This document shows positions 1-10,721 of a stretch of DNA of 64,000 nucleotides, one piece after another; the first letter of the stretch is position 1, and every line of letters starts with the position of its first letter. Both the position numbers and the translations under genes were made by a program. Location of the stretch: NCBI RefSeq assembly GCF_902167145.1, contig NC_050098.1:83244207-83308206 (forward strand), given 5' to 3'. The notes beneath the pieces were generated by a model that was not told where the DNA came from, made no database searches, and was given only the letters and a program-made list of their open reading frames with translations. Origin of the DNA: Zea mays (Eukaryota; Streptophyta; Magnoliopsida; Poales; Poaceae).

Positions 1-2376
1 GATGCAAAGATAACATAAACTTATTAGTTATGTCTTGAGTACAACTTTCCTTCACGGAGTTCCGGGAACTTAGGGTTTCCGGAGTCGGTAAAGGAGTTCA
101 TAGGGCAGGGGGTGTTTTGGGGTTTGGTGATCAAACAAGGTCCAAATCAATTCAAACTTTACCCAAGGCTTCTAAATAATGTATCACACTCATATAAAAA
201 TTTTGGGCATTTTAGGACTTACCAATTATTTTCTAAAAATCTATAACCAAGACTTTTAACTACTTTAAATACCCTAAAATTTCTTTCTTCCACTAAAAAT
301 CACAAACTTATTTTTACTAAATTCTAGAGAAAATAACAAACCTAGGAAAATTGGTTTCACAATTTTAGCATTTCTCTACATTTTTCTACCCATTTCTAAA
401 GTTTTCCTGAAAAAGAAAAAGAAAAAGGGATAAACAGAACTGGGCCGATTCTGGCCCAGACGGCCCAAGCCTCAGAGAAAACGGGGCGCGCCCGCACCCG
501 CGAGGGAGACTTTGCGCAGAGGCCCTCGACGTTTTGACTAAACCAGAACAGGGTCGTTTACTGTTTTCGCAAGTCACTGACAAATCACAGAAAAACCCTT
601 CCTCTTCTATTTCTTTACCCGACACGCCCTCGACGGCGGCAGCGCACGGAGGAACTCCGGCGAGCCACTGCACCGGCCGATTGAGGTGATGACCGGCGCA
701 CCCGAGCGGCAGACACCAAATCCAAGCTACCCCGAGTAATTCCCCTAAGTTAATTGCACAATTGGTGCCCTATTCTAGCCTGCCCACGAGAACCGCGAAG
801 ACCATGATCGTTTGACCGTGTTCCCGACGAATGGGGGTCTCTTAGTTCAAATTGGAGGCTCGGTAAGCATCACAGGGTGACAAGAGTGCTCAAACAAGGG
901 AGGGTGAGGGCTGAACGGACCTAGAAAGGGCTGACCGCGGTGAGCAGTTTCTTGCGGTGGCAGAAACTTGATTTGGGGAGAACTCCAAATTTGCGGATTC
1001 CAGTGAATGACTGTGGCTGATTCGTGGTGGCTGGACAGCTTACTAGCCTACGGAGTTCGGGGAGGGGTCAATTTATAGCGAGGGTAAGCGGCGGTGGCGA
1101 ATTTGACCGAGCAGCGCTGGCGGCCGGAGGTGAAGAAGAACCTGGGTGCGGTGAATTCGTGGCAAATGGCGTGGCGAGCTCCCCGTCGACGATGGGATGG
1201 CTTAGAGGAGTCACGACGGCACGGTGTAAAGACAGAGCCACGCGGCGGACGCCGGTAATGGCTCAACGGCGGTGAAATCCTTATCCGAGGGATTGGTGAG
1301 CAAGGGGGAATGGACTACGGCGGGCCGAGGTGGCATCCAGCTTACCGGCGGCAAAGATTTTTACCGAGCGGAACTTATCCGTTGGCCACGACGCACGAAT
1401 CTCCGCGACCGGCAATCAACGACGACGTCCACCGGCGACGAGCACGGGAGGGGATCTTTTTCAGTTTAACCGTACTGTACCATGGCGCATTCCATTCAAC
1501 AGCCTGTCAGCCGAACTTGGAGCATCATTTTCTCTTAATTTCTAATGTCAACATATGTCGAGCTCTGCAGCAAAAGTGTAGAGCAATATGCCCTCTACAA
1601 CTTTGTAATATGATGATGCCACAAAAACTCATTGGATCATGCTCAAAACCCAGCTTGAAGTCGAGGTCAGTTCACTGCTAGTCTGAAAATTCAGACATAA
1701 CAGCCTGACAGCCCAATTTTAGGCTTGGTTTTCTCCAAATTTCTCATAACAACTAAGCTCACACTCTTTAGCAAAGTTGTTCTCCTATAATTGGTCTTCA
1801 ACTTTGATGTGGTAACCTAGGGCAAAAACCCTATGCTTTGTAAATTACAAAACCCCAAAGTTGAGCCCATTCACTGATTTTCAGACTTAGAACAAAACTC
1901 AAATGAGGTCCATTTTGCATTTAAGTCCAAAACTTTGGGTTTTGCTTTCAAGTACACATTTTTGTGAACCAAGGGACTTAAGAAACCTATTTGACTTGGT
2001 TTTTGCACTTTAGCCCAAAAGTGGACTAATTTTGCATATAAGCCCCTAGGGTTTGGTTTAGGGTTTTCCAGGGTTCCAATTAGGGTTTCTGGTATCTCAG
2101 GGGTACAAAAGTGATTCAAGTTTATTTTTAGGGTCATTTTATGACTTTTACCCTAAAGTATTTAGGTTTTCTTAACTTGGGTAAAGTTTTACCCCTATAA
2201 TCCCCATTTAGGGTTAAGTTCCTTAACCAGGGTTCTAGTTGCAAAACACTAAAACAACACAACTTGTTTGAAATTCTTGCCTAGTGAATGCACTCTAGGT
2301 GTGTCAAACATATGCAATGTCAATGCTCATGATGCCATGCTCAAGTTTTAGTTATAGTAACACCAGGGGTGTTACA
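1..2376 (-). repeat. Element A 3' LTR (truncated by window edge)
   Basis: Near-identical to 9643-12019. Visible differences are a G-run length near 103, A/G at 156, T/C at 992 and G/A at 1248. On the element strand it starts with the TGTAACACC terminus at 2376. The TATA box copy is at 1071-1078. About 1.65 kb of the LTR (the equivalent of 7996-9642) is missing beyond position 1. Confidence 0.97.
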
Positions 2377-2411
2377 TCCTTCCCCCCATAAAAGAATCTC
2401 GTCCCGAGATT
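2377..2411 (-). promoter_or_regulatory. Element A polypurine tract and adjacent palindrome
   Basis: On the minus strand GGGGGGAAGGA (2387-2377) abuts the 3' LTR start and is the expected plus-strand primer. Just upstream lies a 7-bp inverted repeat, AATCTCG-GGA-CGAGATT (2395-2411). Family B has the same palindrome in the same place (62888-62904). Confidence 0.88.
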
Positions 2412-2528
2412 AAAAGTCCTAGGGTAAGTAATGGAAAAGGAAACGCGGAATATTTTTATTTCCTTAATTTTGGTACAAGACAGGGGTGATGTGGGGGTTA
2501 CTTCTTTATTACAACAGCTATACAGGCT

Positions 2529-5500
2529 TTACAATTTACATGAGGCTAGAAAGCCTGGGAAATTCTTATCCAAGAAGTCTTGGGTTTCCCATGTAGCCTC
2601 ATCTTCCGAATGTTGGTTCCACTGTATCTTGTAGAACTTGAGAGTCTTTCTTCGGGTGACCCTGTCCTTTTGATCCAGAACTCGAAGAGGATGTTCCGAG
2701 TATGTTAAGTCTGGTTCCAGGACAACATCAGTCACTTCAACGGTTCGATCAGGAACCCGAAGACATTTCTTTAATTGTGACACGTGGAACACATTGTGCA
2801 CAGCAGACAATGTTTCGGGGAGCTGAAGTCGATACGCCACTGGCCCATATCTTTCCAGAATAAGAAAAGGACCAATATATCGTGGTGCAAGTTTTCCTTT
2901 AACTCCGAAACGCGATACACCCTTCATTGGTGAGACCTTCAGGTAGACATAGTCTCCTTCCAGAAAATATAAGGGCATTCGCCGTTTGTCTGCATAACTC
3001 TTTTGCCGTGCTTGAGCTTTCTTCATATTATGGATAATTCTCTGAACCTTTTCTTCAACCTCTTTCACCATATCAGGTCTAAAGAAGTATCTTTCTCCAG
3101 GTTCAGACCAATTTAGCGGAGTCCGACACCGTCGTCCATATAAAGCTTCAAAGGGTGCCATCTTAATACTTTCTTGATAACTATTATTGTATGAAAACTC
3201 CGCCAAAGGTAAACATTCATCCCATTTTAGTGAGAAATCCAAGATACATGCCCGCAGCATATCTTCAAGTATTTGGTTCACTCTCTCAGTTTGTCCACCG
3301 GTTTGAGGATGATAGGCCGAACTGTGGAGCAGTTTAGTACCCAGGAATTTATGAAGTTCTTCCCAGAATTTAGATACGAATTGAGGTCCATGATCCGACA
3401 CTATGGTCTTTGGAACACCATGCAAACTAAGAATACGAGCAATGTACAATTGGGCGTAGACAGTAACCGGGGAATTTGTCTTGACCGGCAGAAAGTGAGC
3501 AATCTTTGTAAGTCGATCAACAATCACCCAAATAGAGTCATATCCTTTTGCGGTCCTGGGCAATCCCACAATGAAGTCCATGCTTATGTCTTCCCATTTC
3601 CATGTTGGTATTGATAATGACTGCAATGGACCGGCAGTTTTCATGTGTATGGCCTTGACACGTCTGCAAGTGTCACACTTCGCCACATAGCGTGCAATCT
3701 CAATCTTCATTTTTGTCCACCAGTAATGTTGCTTCAAGTCTTGATACATCTTAGTGCTTCCGGGATGAATAGAATAACGACTAAGATGTGCCTCATCCAG
3801 AATTTGCTGGCGGAGCTCTTCGTTCTTTGGCACAACTATGCGGTTTTTAAACCATATCACACCTTGATCGTCTTCTTTGAAACACTTGGCTACTCCAGCC
3901 TTTATCTTTTCTCGAATGTGCTTCATACCCAGATTATCTTTTTGAGCATCAATGATTCTTTGCAAAATGATTGACTCAAGCCTTAACTGATTTAGAGTCC
4001 CTTGTTGAATGATCCCCAGGTTTAGCTTTTCCATTTCTTGACACAAAGTGTTCTCGAAGATCTTCGCCATAAGACAGTGGCAGGAAGTCTTACGACTCAA
4101 TGCATCTGCCACCACATTGGCCTTGCCTGGGTGATAATGGATCTCCAATTCATAGTCTTTAATGAGCTCAAGCCATCGTCTTTGCCTCATATTTAACTCT
4201 GACTGGGTGAAGATGTACTTCAAACTTTTATGATCTGTATATATGTGACAGATATTTCCCAGCAGATAGTGACGCCAAATCTTTAGGGCATGAACCACAG
4301 CAGCTAGCTCCAGATCATGAGTTGGATAGTGCTCCTCATGCCGGCGCAACTGCCTTGAAGCATACGCAATCACTCGGCCCTCTTGCATCAGTACACAGCC
4401 GAGCCCACTGCCAGATGCATCACAATATACGTCAAAAGGTTTAGTGATGTCCGGTTGAGCTAATACCGGAGCAGTGGTCAATAGTGTCTTCAGTTGCTCA
4501 AAGGCTTCATTGCACTTAGAAGACCAATTGAACTTAATGTCATTCTTCAACAAACTTGTGATTGGCTTCACAAGCTTAGAAAAATCTGGTATGAATCTGC
4601 GATAATACCCGGCTAGTCCAAGAAAACTCCGGACTTGGTGAACAGTTGTTGGGGGTTTCCACTCCAGAATATCTTTGACCTTGCTAGGATCTACCGCAAT
4701 TCCTTTAGCTGATAATACGTGCCCCAAAAATTGAATTTCTTCCAGCCAGAACGCGCACTTGCTGAACTTGGCATATAGCTGATGTTCCCTTAGGCGCGTC
4801 AATACAATCCGTAGATGCTGAGCATGGTCTTCTTCATTCTTGGAATATATTAAGATATCGTCGATGAAGACTACCACAAATTTGTCCAACTCGGGCATGA
4901 ACACCGAGTTCATTAAATAAGTGAAATGGGCAGGAGCATTTGTGAGCCCGAAAGACATCACCAAGTATTCAAACAATCCATACCGCGTAGTGAATGCGGT
5001 CTTCGGTATATCCTCGGGCCGAATACGGATCTGATGATAGCCCGACCTGAGATCAATTTTAGAAAATACCCTCGCCCCAGTTAGTTGATCAAATAAGATG
5101 TCGATCCTGGGAAGGGGGTACTTATTCTTGATAGTGACCTCATTCAGGGGCCGATAGTCCACGCACATGCGCAAGGTTTGATCCTTCTTCTTCACAAAGA
5201 TGGCGGGACAACCCCAAGGAGACGAGATTGGCCGGATGAATCCTTTATTCAGTAGATCTTGCAATTGAGTCTTCAATTCTGCCAATTCATTAGGGGGCAT
5301 ATGGTACGATCTTCGGGAAATCGGAGCCGTACCGGGCTTTAGCTCAATCACAAATTCTACCTCTCTTTCAGGGGGTAGTCCAGGCAAATCTTCCGGAAAT
5401 ACATCTGGAAACTCACATACTACCGGAATGTTCTTGATCTCCGGTACAATGGCTTCATAGACTCTACCAGAAGCTTTGGCTGGATTGGTTGCGGGGAGAG

Positions 5501-6998
5501 TCAAAAGAATCTCTTCTTGGTTATAACTCAACCTGACGGTTCTGAGTTCAGTGTTGAGGATTGCCTTATATTGGGTTAGCCAATTCATTCCCAAAATTAC
5601 ATCTATATCCTGGCCCTTCAGAACAATCATGTTAGCAGGAAAGTTCCGTCCGGCCATTGTTACTGGCACTCCATAGGCCACTTCTTTAGTATAAATGTGT
5701 CCCCCAGGTGAATGAATTTTAAATCCCTCCTTTGATTCATGGTATGCAATATGATGTTGTTCCACAAACTTCTTGCTAATGAAGGTATGCGAAGCACCAG
5801 AATCAAAAAGAATTATTGCAGGGTGACTGGCCACAGGGAACGTACCCATCATCACCGGCTCTCCCTCCGGTGTGGTAGCCACTTGCGTATAATATACTCG
5901 CCCCGTTTTCTTGGTATTCTTGCCCGAAGTACTTCCCTTGCCTGGAGCTGAATTTCCTGATCCTTGCGAAGCATTAGATTGATTTTGCCTTGGATAGGGA
6001 CAATCTTTAATAAAATGCCCAGATTTGCCGCAGTTAAAACATCCAGTTGAAGAACTTGGCAGCGCAGGGAATCGAGTGCCTGGGGCACCCGGCTGTTTTG
6101 GGGTAGTGGGGGCATTGTTGGGGCGGATAATAATAGGCTGCTTGAAGGGAAATGAAGGTGGACGAGAAAAAGGGCGATTCTGGTTTGAGGGTCGAATCAC
6201 AAACCGTGGTTTCTTCGCCTGGCCCTGATTAGGCCGATCACCACTGAATCCCTTACTTTTCCCAGAATTTGCATATTTAGCTTCCACAGATAAGGCTGTG
6301 CTGACAGCCTTTCCATAAGTAAGATCAATACATGCAGCCATTTTTCGCTGCATCCGGTCGTTTAGTCCTCTCATAAAACAATTCTTCTTTTTCAAATCCG
6401 TATTCACCTGATCAATTGCGTATTGTGACAGGTGATTGAACTTGTTGAGATACTGATTAACAGTATCTCCCCCTTGCTTCAGTTTCATAAACTCTTCTTG
6501 TTTCATGTGCAGCACTCCCTCAGGAATGTAATGCTCACGGAAAGCTGCCTTGAACTCGTTCCATGTAATTTGATGGTTGTCCGGCTGGATGGCCACAAAG
6601 TTCCCCCACCAAGTACTGGCAGGTCCTCGGAGTTGCTGTGCTGCAAACAGTGGCTTCTGTACTTCCGAACAGCGTAGAAGGCCAAACTTCTGCTCTATGA
6701 CCCGTATCCATTCGTCGGCCTCGAGCGGGTCTTCTGCTTTGATGAAGAGAGGCGGACGAGTCTCAGAGAAATCCAGATAAGTGGTCTCACGGGGACCTTG
6801 TTGGAATCCTCTTCCTGCTTGTTGTTGAAGCTGTTGCTGACCCGCCATCTCCCTCAGGAAGCGGGTGTTGTCGGCTGTGGCGTTCACCAAGGCAGCAATT
6901 GCCTCGGCAAGCGTGGGTGGAACGGGAGGCGGATTCGGGGTAACGTCCCGACCCCCGGATGTTCCGGCTGCATCCTGTCCACGAGTCCTGGTCGGCAT
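2529..6998 (-). CDS. gag-pol: Element A Gag-Pol polyprotein, intact
   Basis: A single open frame of about 1,489 residues from ATG 6998, which directly follows an acceptor-like TTGCCACAG. Approximate domain order: Gag to about residue 340 with a zinc knuckle [14 protein letters not shown] (about 320-333); aspartic protease FDSGASH (about 400); reverse transcriptase with VDYRPLN (about 614) and the catalytic FIDDI (about 711); RNase H with [10 protein letters not shown] (about 856) and TDHKSL; integrase with an HHCC zinc finger (about 1080-1110), [15 protein letters not shown] and ERVNQILE giving D, D and E; then a chromodomain-like tail with [15 protein letters not shown] near the C-terminus. 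No stop or frameshift interrupts it and all catalytic motifs I can recognise are present. It is expected to make the capsid and enzymes for retrotransposition. An alternative start 15 bases upstream would lie before the proposed splice acceptor. Confidence 0.95.
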   Translation of the reverse strand: MPTRTRGQDAAGTSGGRDVTPNPPPVPPTLAEAIAALVNATADNTRFLREMAGQQQLQQQAGRGFQQGPRETTYLDFSETRPPLFIKAEDPLEADEWIRVIEQKFGLLRCSEVQKPLFAAQQLRGPASTWWGNFVAIQPDNHQITWNEFKAAFREHYIPEGVLHMKQEEFMKLKQGGDTVNQYLNKFNHLSQYAIDQVNTDLKKKNCFMRGLNDRMQRKMAACIDLTYGKAVSTALSVEAKYANSGKSKGFSGDRPNQGQAKKPRFVIRPSNQNRPFSRPPSFPFKQPIIIRPNNAPTTPKQPGAPGTRFPALPSSSTGCFNCGKSGHFIKDCPYPRQNQSNASQGSGNSAPGKGSTSGKNTKKTGRVYYTQVATTPEGEPVMMGTFPVASHPAIILFDSGASHTFISKKFVEQHHIAYHESKEGFKIHSPGGHIYTKEVAYGVPVTMAGRNFPANMIVLKGQDIDVILGMNWLTQYKAILNTELRTVRLSYNQEEILLTLPATNPAKASGRVYEAIVPEIKNIPVVCEFPDVFPEDLPGLPPEREVEFVIELKPGTAPISRRSYHMPPNELAELKTQLQDLLNKGFIRPISSPWGCPAIFVKKKDQTLRMCVDYRPLNEVTIKNKYPLPRIDILFDQLTGARVFSKIDLRSGYHQIRIRPEDIPKTAFTTRYGLFEYLVMSFGLTNAPAHFTYLMNSVFMPELDKFVVVFIDDILIYSKNEEDHAQHLRIVLTRLREHQLYAKFSKCAFWLEEIQFLGHVLSAKGIAVDPSKVKDILEWKPPTTVHQVRSFLGLAGYYRRFIPDFSKLVKPITSLLKNDIKFNWSSKCNEAFEQLKTLLTTAPVLAQPDITKPFDVYCDASGSGLGCVLMQEGRVIAYASRQLRRHEEHYPTHDLELAAVVHALKIWRHYLLGNICHIYTDHKSLKYIFTQSELNMRQRRWLELIKDYELEIHYHPGKANVVADALSRKTSCHCLMAKIFENTLCQEMEKLNLGIIQQGTLNQLRLESIILQRIIDAQKDNLGMKHIREKIKAGVAKCFKEDDQGVIWFKNRIVVPKNEELRQQILDEAHLSRYSIHPGSTKMYQDLKQHYWWTKMKIEIARYVAKCDTCRRVKAIHMKTAGPLQSLSIPTWKWEDISMDFIVGLPRTAKGYDSIWVIVDRLTKIAHFLPVKTNSPVTVYAQLYIARILSLHGVPKTIVSDHGPQFVSKFWEELHKFLGTKLLHSSAYHPQTGGQTERVNQILEDMLRACILDFSLKWDECLPLAEFSYNNSYQESIKMAPFEALYGRRCRTPLNWSEPGERYFFRPDMVKEVEEKVQRIIHNMKKAQARQKSYADKRRMPLYFLEGDYVYLKVSPMKGVSRFGVKGKLAPRYIGPFLILERYGPVAYRLQLPETLSAVHNVFHVSQLKKCLRVPDRTVEVTDVVLEPDLTYSEHPLRVLDQKDRVTRRKTLKFYKIQWNQHSEDEATWETQDFLDKNFPGFLASCKL

Positions 6999-7013
6999 CT
7001 GTGGCAAAAACAT

Positions 7014-7171
7014 TTGAAATAAACATAATGTGCCAGAGAAAACCTTCCATTTTACATTACTATAAAAAGTAATGATACAGACTCGATATTACATAACAGG
7101 ATACAATACCCATTATACAACAATACACCCTACAATACCCTACCATACACTACTCTACTTCTATTACACCT
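7014..7171 (-). other. Element A spacer between orf0 and gag
   Basis: An AT-rich spacer with imperfect TACAATACC-like repeats. It ends at the pyrimidine-rich tract and CAG (6999-7001) touching the gag ATG, so it could be the 3' part of an intron. No ORF is supported. Confidence 0.5.
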
Positions 7172-7756
7172 TTATTCCTGCTTGCCATCAGTCTTGGCGG
7201 CTTCATCGTCAGGTGTGGGAGTCCAGACATCAACCAACCTCAAAGAAGGAGGAGGCTCAAAAAGGCCTAACTCCCCACCCAGCGCACGTCCCGCAACGTG
7301 AGATGGTCCAGCTTGTGCCTCAGCAGGTGGTGCAGGCTCACTTGGGTGTAGTTGTGAGTATAATATATGGACTTCCTCGTGCAAAGTGTTGCAGTAAACC
7401 TGCAGGTTATCAACAGTCGAGCTAAGTTCTTTAACTCGGGCCTGAGCCCTTGCTTCCTTAGCACACATTAGCAAACGAGACTGGACGGCCCAGTCAAGAG
7501 CTAAGTCTCGATCAGTGAGTTGATCCTGCAAGTGTCGGATGTCCCTTCTCAGTTCGTTGATTCTATCACCGTCAGCGACCCAAGCATCAGTCCTATGTTG
7601 AAGTGCTGCTTGAAGTCGACTCACACGAGCTTCAAGGTCTCCGATCGGGTCGTTGCTTCCACTGCTGCTACTTTCATGTCGGGGAGCCAATTGATGCCGA
7701 GGCACCCCAATTGGTCCCGTGGACTTGCGTGCCGTTAGCCTGGTACGTGGCGGCAT
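7172..7756 (-). CDS. Element A orf0: pre-gag coiled-coil protein
   Basis: About 194 residues from ATG 7756 (starts MPPRTRLTARKS), between the PBS and gag on the gag strand. The N-terminus is basic and serine-rich. The middle, roughly residues 40-140, has heptad-like leucine spacing (DLEARVSRLQAALQ, ELRRDIRHLQDQLTD) typical of a coiled coil. The C-terminus is proline-rich and acidic. No enzyme motif is visible. The same position is occupied by coiled-coil ORFs in B1, B2 and, decayed, in E. I recall that some rice gypsy elements with long LTRs (RIRE3/RIRE8) were described with an upstream orf0; homology to those needs a search. The function is unknown. The start is preceded by a CCCCCTTAG-AAAAG acceptor-like tract. 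Confidence 0.8.
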   Translation of the reverse strand: MPPRTRLTARKSTGPIGVPRHQLAPRHESSSSGSNDPIGDLEARVSRLQAALQHRTDAWVADGDRINELRRDIRHLQDQLTDRDLALDWAVQSRLLMCAKEARAQARVKELSSTVDNLQVYCNTLHEEVHILYSQLHPSEPAPPAEAQAGPSHVAGRALGGELGLFEPPPSLRLVDVWTPTPDDEAAKTDGKQE

Positions 7757-7982
7757 CTTTTCTAAGGGGGAAAATGTTATTAGTAAGATTCTTAGCATGA
7801 TGCATGTATAATTACAGAATCAACCTTAGTCGATTCAACCTTCTATATGTTGCACTCTTCCTATCTGGTCTTTAAGATAGACTTCTTCAGAATACTTAGG
7901 TAAGAGGAGAAAAGAATTTTTAGGTAAGACTTTTAAAAATCCTTTTGAAGATGCTTCATAATATCTGCCAAGAAGGGCTACC
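7757..7982 (-). other. Element A untranslated leader (PBS to orf0)
   Basis: About 225 bases between the PBS and the orf0 start, with no ORF of note. It probably carries packaging or leader-splicing signals, but nothing specific is recognisable. Confidence 0.5.
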
Positions 7983-7993
7983 CTCCGATACCA
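7983..7993 (-). promoter_or_regulatory. Element A primer binding site
   Basis: The minus strand reads TGGTATCGGAG two bases inside the 5' LTR end. This matches the usual plant PBS for initiator tRNA-Met (TGGTATCAGAGC) except for one base. Minus-strand cDNA synthesis would start here. Confidence 0.88.
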
Positions 7994-8348
7994 GCTGTGA
8001 CGGAACCTCCCAAGTAATTAGGCCCACCTACAGTTGTCCTTGTCCAACGGACATCAGACAACCCTGTAGGTGCCCCTAAACTACTTGACAAGTTCGGTAT
8101 CTTTCCTTACCTTACCAGGAACGTCTCACCCATCTTGTAGACATTACAGAACATCGGAGATGAAGAAATGCGGAAGCGAATTACATAAACTTACATTTTA
8201 TTTCAAAAGCAAGCTTGAGTTAGGTTATTACAGACCAGACTATAAGTGAGTGCATAGGAGTAATATTATACAGACCAGGGAGGCACAAACTCCTCCCGAG
8301 AAGACAAAAGCAAAAGATCTTAAGTGGAGGACCGAGTCCTCCCGCACT

Positions 8349-8416
8349 TCAGTCTTGATTTTCTTCTTTTGGAACCACCTTGGCACAGAAGCAGCAAAAG
8401 TCTGCTACTTCCTCAC
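8349..8416 (-). other. Putative terminal coding exon in element A 5' LTR
   Basis: Starts after TGTTTTTAG at 8416 and reads in the phase left by the 120-bp exon (G|GT). It encodes about 22 residues ending VPKEENQD before a TGA at 8351-8349. Position and phase match the acidic terminal exons of B1 (14418-14524) and B2 (56237-56343). The coding interpretation is inferred. Confidence 0.45.
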
Positions 8417-8440
8417 CTAAAAACAACGAAGGGATAAACC

Positions 8441-8459
8441 CTGAGTATGGAATACTCAG
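8441..8459 (-). promoter_or_regulatory. Conserved stem-loop upstream of the terminal LTR exon (A)
   Basis: Perfect 8-bp arms CTGAGTAT / ATACTCAG with a 3-base loop, 25 bases upstream of the terminal exon on the element strand. The corresponding stem-loop occurs in B1 (14552-14567), B2 (56189-56210) and E (50222-50243). Confidence 0.6.
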
Positions 8460-9469
8460 CAAGTCTTACCCGACTAAAGAAAAGACTCTCAAGGGTATGC
8501 TGGTTATATGGGAGTCAAGGTAAGGCTTTTCAATATTCAAAGACTCTGTTTTTGCAGAAATGCTTACTAAAGTGGATCCTTAAAAATCCAGTTTTATTTG
8601 TCAAGTTAAGTAAAATTACCTGCACTAGAGTTCTTTCTACCCTAGTTCAATCACTTGTCCTGCACTAGCCAATTTCTTAACAAGAGCCCATCGTCTTTAG
8701 TGGAATGCTACGTGTAAGTCAGTGGCCAAGTCTCCATAACCGCGGAGGTACGGCGATCCGAATCGATTATACTCAGCTGAGGATCTCCAATCACACGACA
8801 TATGTAGCACTTAACCCTTGCATATGTCAACCCGCCACCGGGGTTCTTAAGACCGGATCAGGTTCACGCAAACCGAGAGCACAGATACACCACCGTCCAG
8901 CCTCTTGCCACGGAGGGTACACGCTACTCTCGCCACCGCTCCACGCCCATTTCGTGTTATCTTATTCCGGCCTTAGTCTGCCCGAGGCAAGGCTTACCCA
9001 TGACGAGGCATGTGACCAGTTAAAGGGTCCTCGGTCAGCAGGCCTACATCGAGACGGTCCTTAATCGACTCAGACGGAGACACTACACCGAGACTCTCTT
9101 CTCGTGCAAGTCACCCGCCCGGTCTCAGCTTGATCTTTTAACCCAAAAACTTGGTACCTGACAGAGGTACATCTTTTCCGATGTTGGACCCATCATGGCC
9201 ATGATGGATCCACCATCAAGTTTTGTTTTTGAAAACATCCCAACCACTTTTGCCAAACATCTTTTGTAAAACAAATCCTTTTGTTTTTCTAAAGCAATAC
9301 TAAGCATAGTAAAACCTTTTGTAAAAACAGGATTTCAAGGGGGGGGTAATCAAGATCAAGGAAGGTAATGCAGGAATTGTTTAACAATCAATTCCTATAA
9401 CTTAATGCAGCAAGCAAGTGAGAAAAATTTTAAAACATCAAGGGAGGTGGCAAATGCACCGGGGCTTGC

Positions 9470-9589
9470 CTTCGTTAACAGGTGATTCAGGCTCGGATCC
9501 ACAAATGTCGAAGTAGAAACTATTCCCGGCCTGAGTGTCCAAAGGTGGTTGTACTTGCTCTTCAGTTACTTCTACCTCTTCTTCACGTT
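9470..9589 (-). other. Putative 120-bp internal LTR exon of element A (acceptor TAG, donor GC)
   Basis: On the minus strand the block starts after ATGATTAG and ends GTTAACGAAG|GCAAGCCCC, a good match to the rare GC-type donor consensus AG|GCAAG. It is open in one frame and encodes an acidic peptide ending PVNEG at the junction. Family B has a block of exactly 120 bp in the corresponding place (15505-15624 and 55130-55249), also acidic and also ending GAAG|GCAAG. Splicing is inferred; no transcript evidence is available here. Confidence 0.5.
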
Positions 9590-10713
9590 CTAATCATAAC
9601 CATACATATGTATAAAAATGGATGCCATGGGATGCTCATGAGGATGCAAAGATAACATAAACTTATTAGTTATGTCTTGAGTACAACTTTCCTTCACGGA
9701 GTTCCGGGAACTTAGGGTTTCCGGAGTCGGTAAAGGAGTTCATAGGGCAGGGGGGTGTTTTGGGGTTTGGTGATCAAACAAGGTCCAAATCAATTCAAGC
9801 TTTACCCAAGGCTTCTAAATAATGTATCACACTCATATAAAAATTTTGGGCATTTTAGGACTTACCAATTATTTTCTAAAAATCTATAACCAAGACTTTT
9901 AACTACTTTAAATACCCTAAAATTTCTTTCTTCCACTAAAAATCACAAACTTATTTTTACTAAATTCTAGAGAAAATAACAAACCTAGGAAAATTGGTTT
10001 CACAATTTTAGCATTTCTCTACATTTTTCTACCCATTTCTAAAGTTTTCCTGAAAAAGAAAAAGAAAAAGGGATAAACAGAACTGGGCCGATTCTGGCCC
10101 AGACGGCCCAAGCCTCAGAGAAAACGGGGCGCGCCCGCACCCGCGAGGGAGACTTTGCGCAGAGGCCCTCGACGTTTTGACTAAACCAGAACAGGGTCGT
10201 TTACTGTTTTCGCAAGTCACTGACAAATCACAGAAAAACCCTTCCTCTTCTATTTCTTTACCCGACACGCCCTCGACGGCGGCAGCGCACGGAGGAACTC
10301 CGGCGAGCCACTGCACCGGCCGATTGAGGTGATGACCGGCGCACCCGAGCGGCAGACACCAAATCCAAGCTACCCCGAGTAATTCCCCTAAGTTAATTGC
10401 ACAATTGGTGCCCTATTCTAGCCTGCCCACGAGAACCGCGAAGACCATGATCGTTTGACCGTGTTCCCGACGAATGGGGGTCTCTTAGTTCAAATTGGAG
10501 GCTCGGTAAGCATCACAGGGTGACAAGAGTGCTCAAACAAGGGAGGGTGAGGGCTGAACGGACCTAGAAAGGGCTGACCGCGGTGAGCAGTTTCTTGCGG
10601 TGGCAGAAACTTGATTTGGGGAGAACTCCAAATTCGCGGATTCCAGTGAATGACTGTGGCTGATTCGTGGTGGCTGGACAGCTTACTAGCCTACGGAGTT
10701 CGGGGAGGGGTCA

Positions 10714-10721
10714 ATTTATAG
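10714..10721 (-). promoter_or_regulatory. TATA box in element A 5' LTR
   Basis: The minus strand reads CTATAAAT at the border between AT-rich U3 and the GC-rich segment, the expected layout of an LTR core promoter. Transcription should start about 30 bases downstream, near 10685. The identical copy in the 3' LTR is 1071-1078. Confidence 0.75.

Noticed and set aside
2040..2210. Interstitial telomere tract
   Set aside because: AGGGTTT units are irregular and part of the element A U3, repeated at 11690-11860; telo-boxes, not telomere.
3273..3974. Plus-strand ORFs opposite the A polyprotein
   Set aside because: Shadows of a well-supported polyprotein on the other strand.
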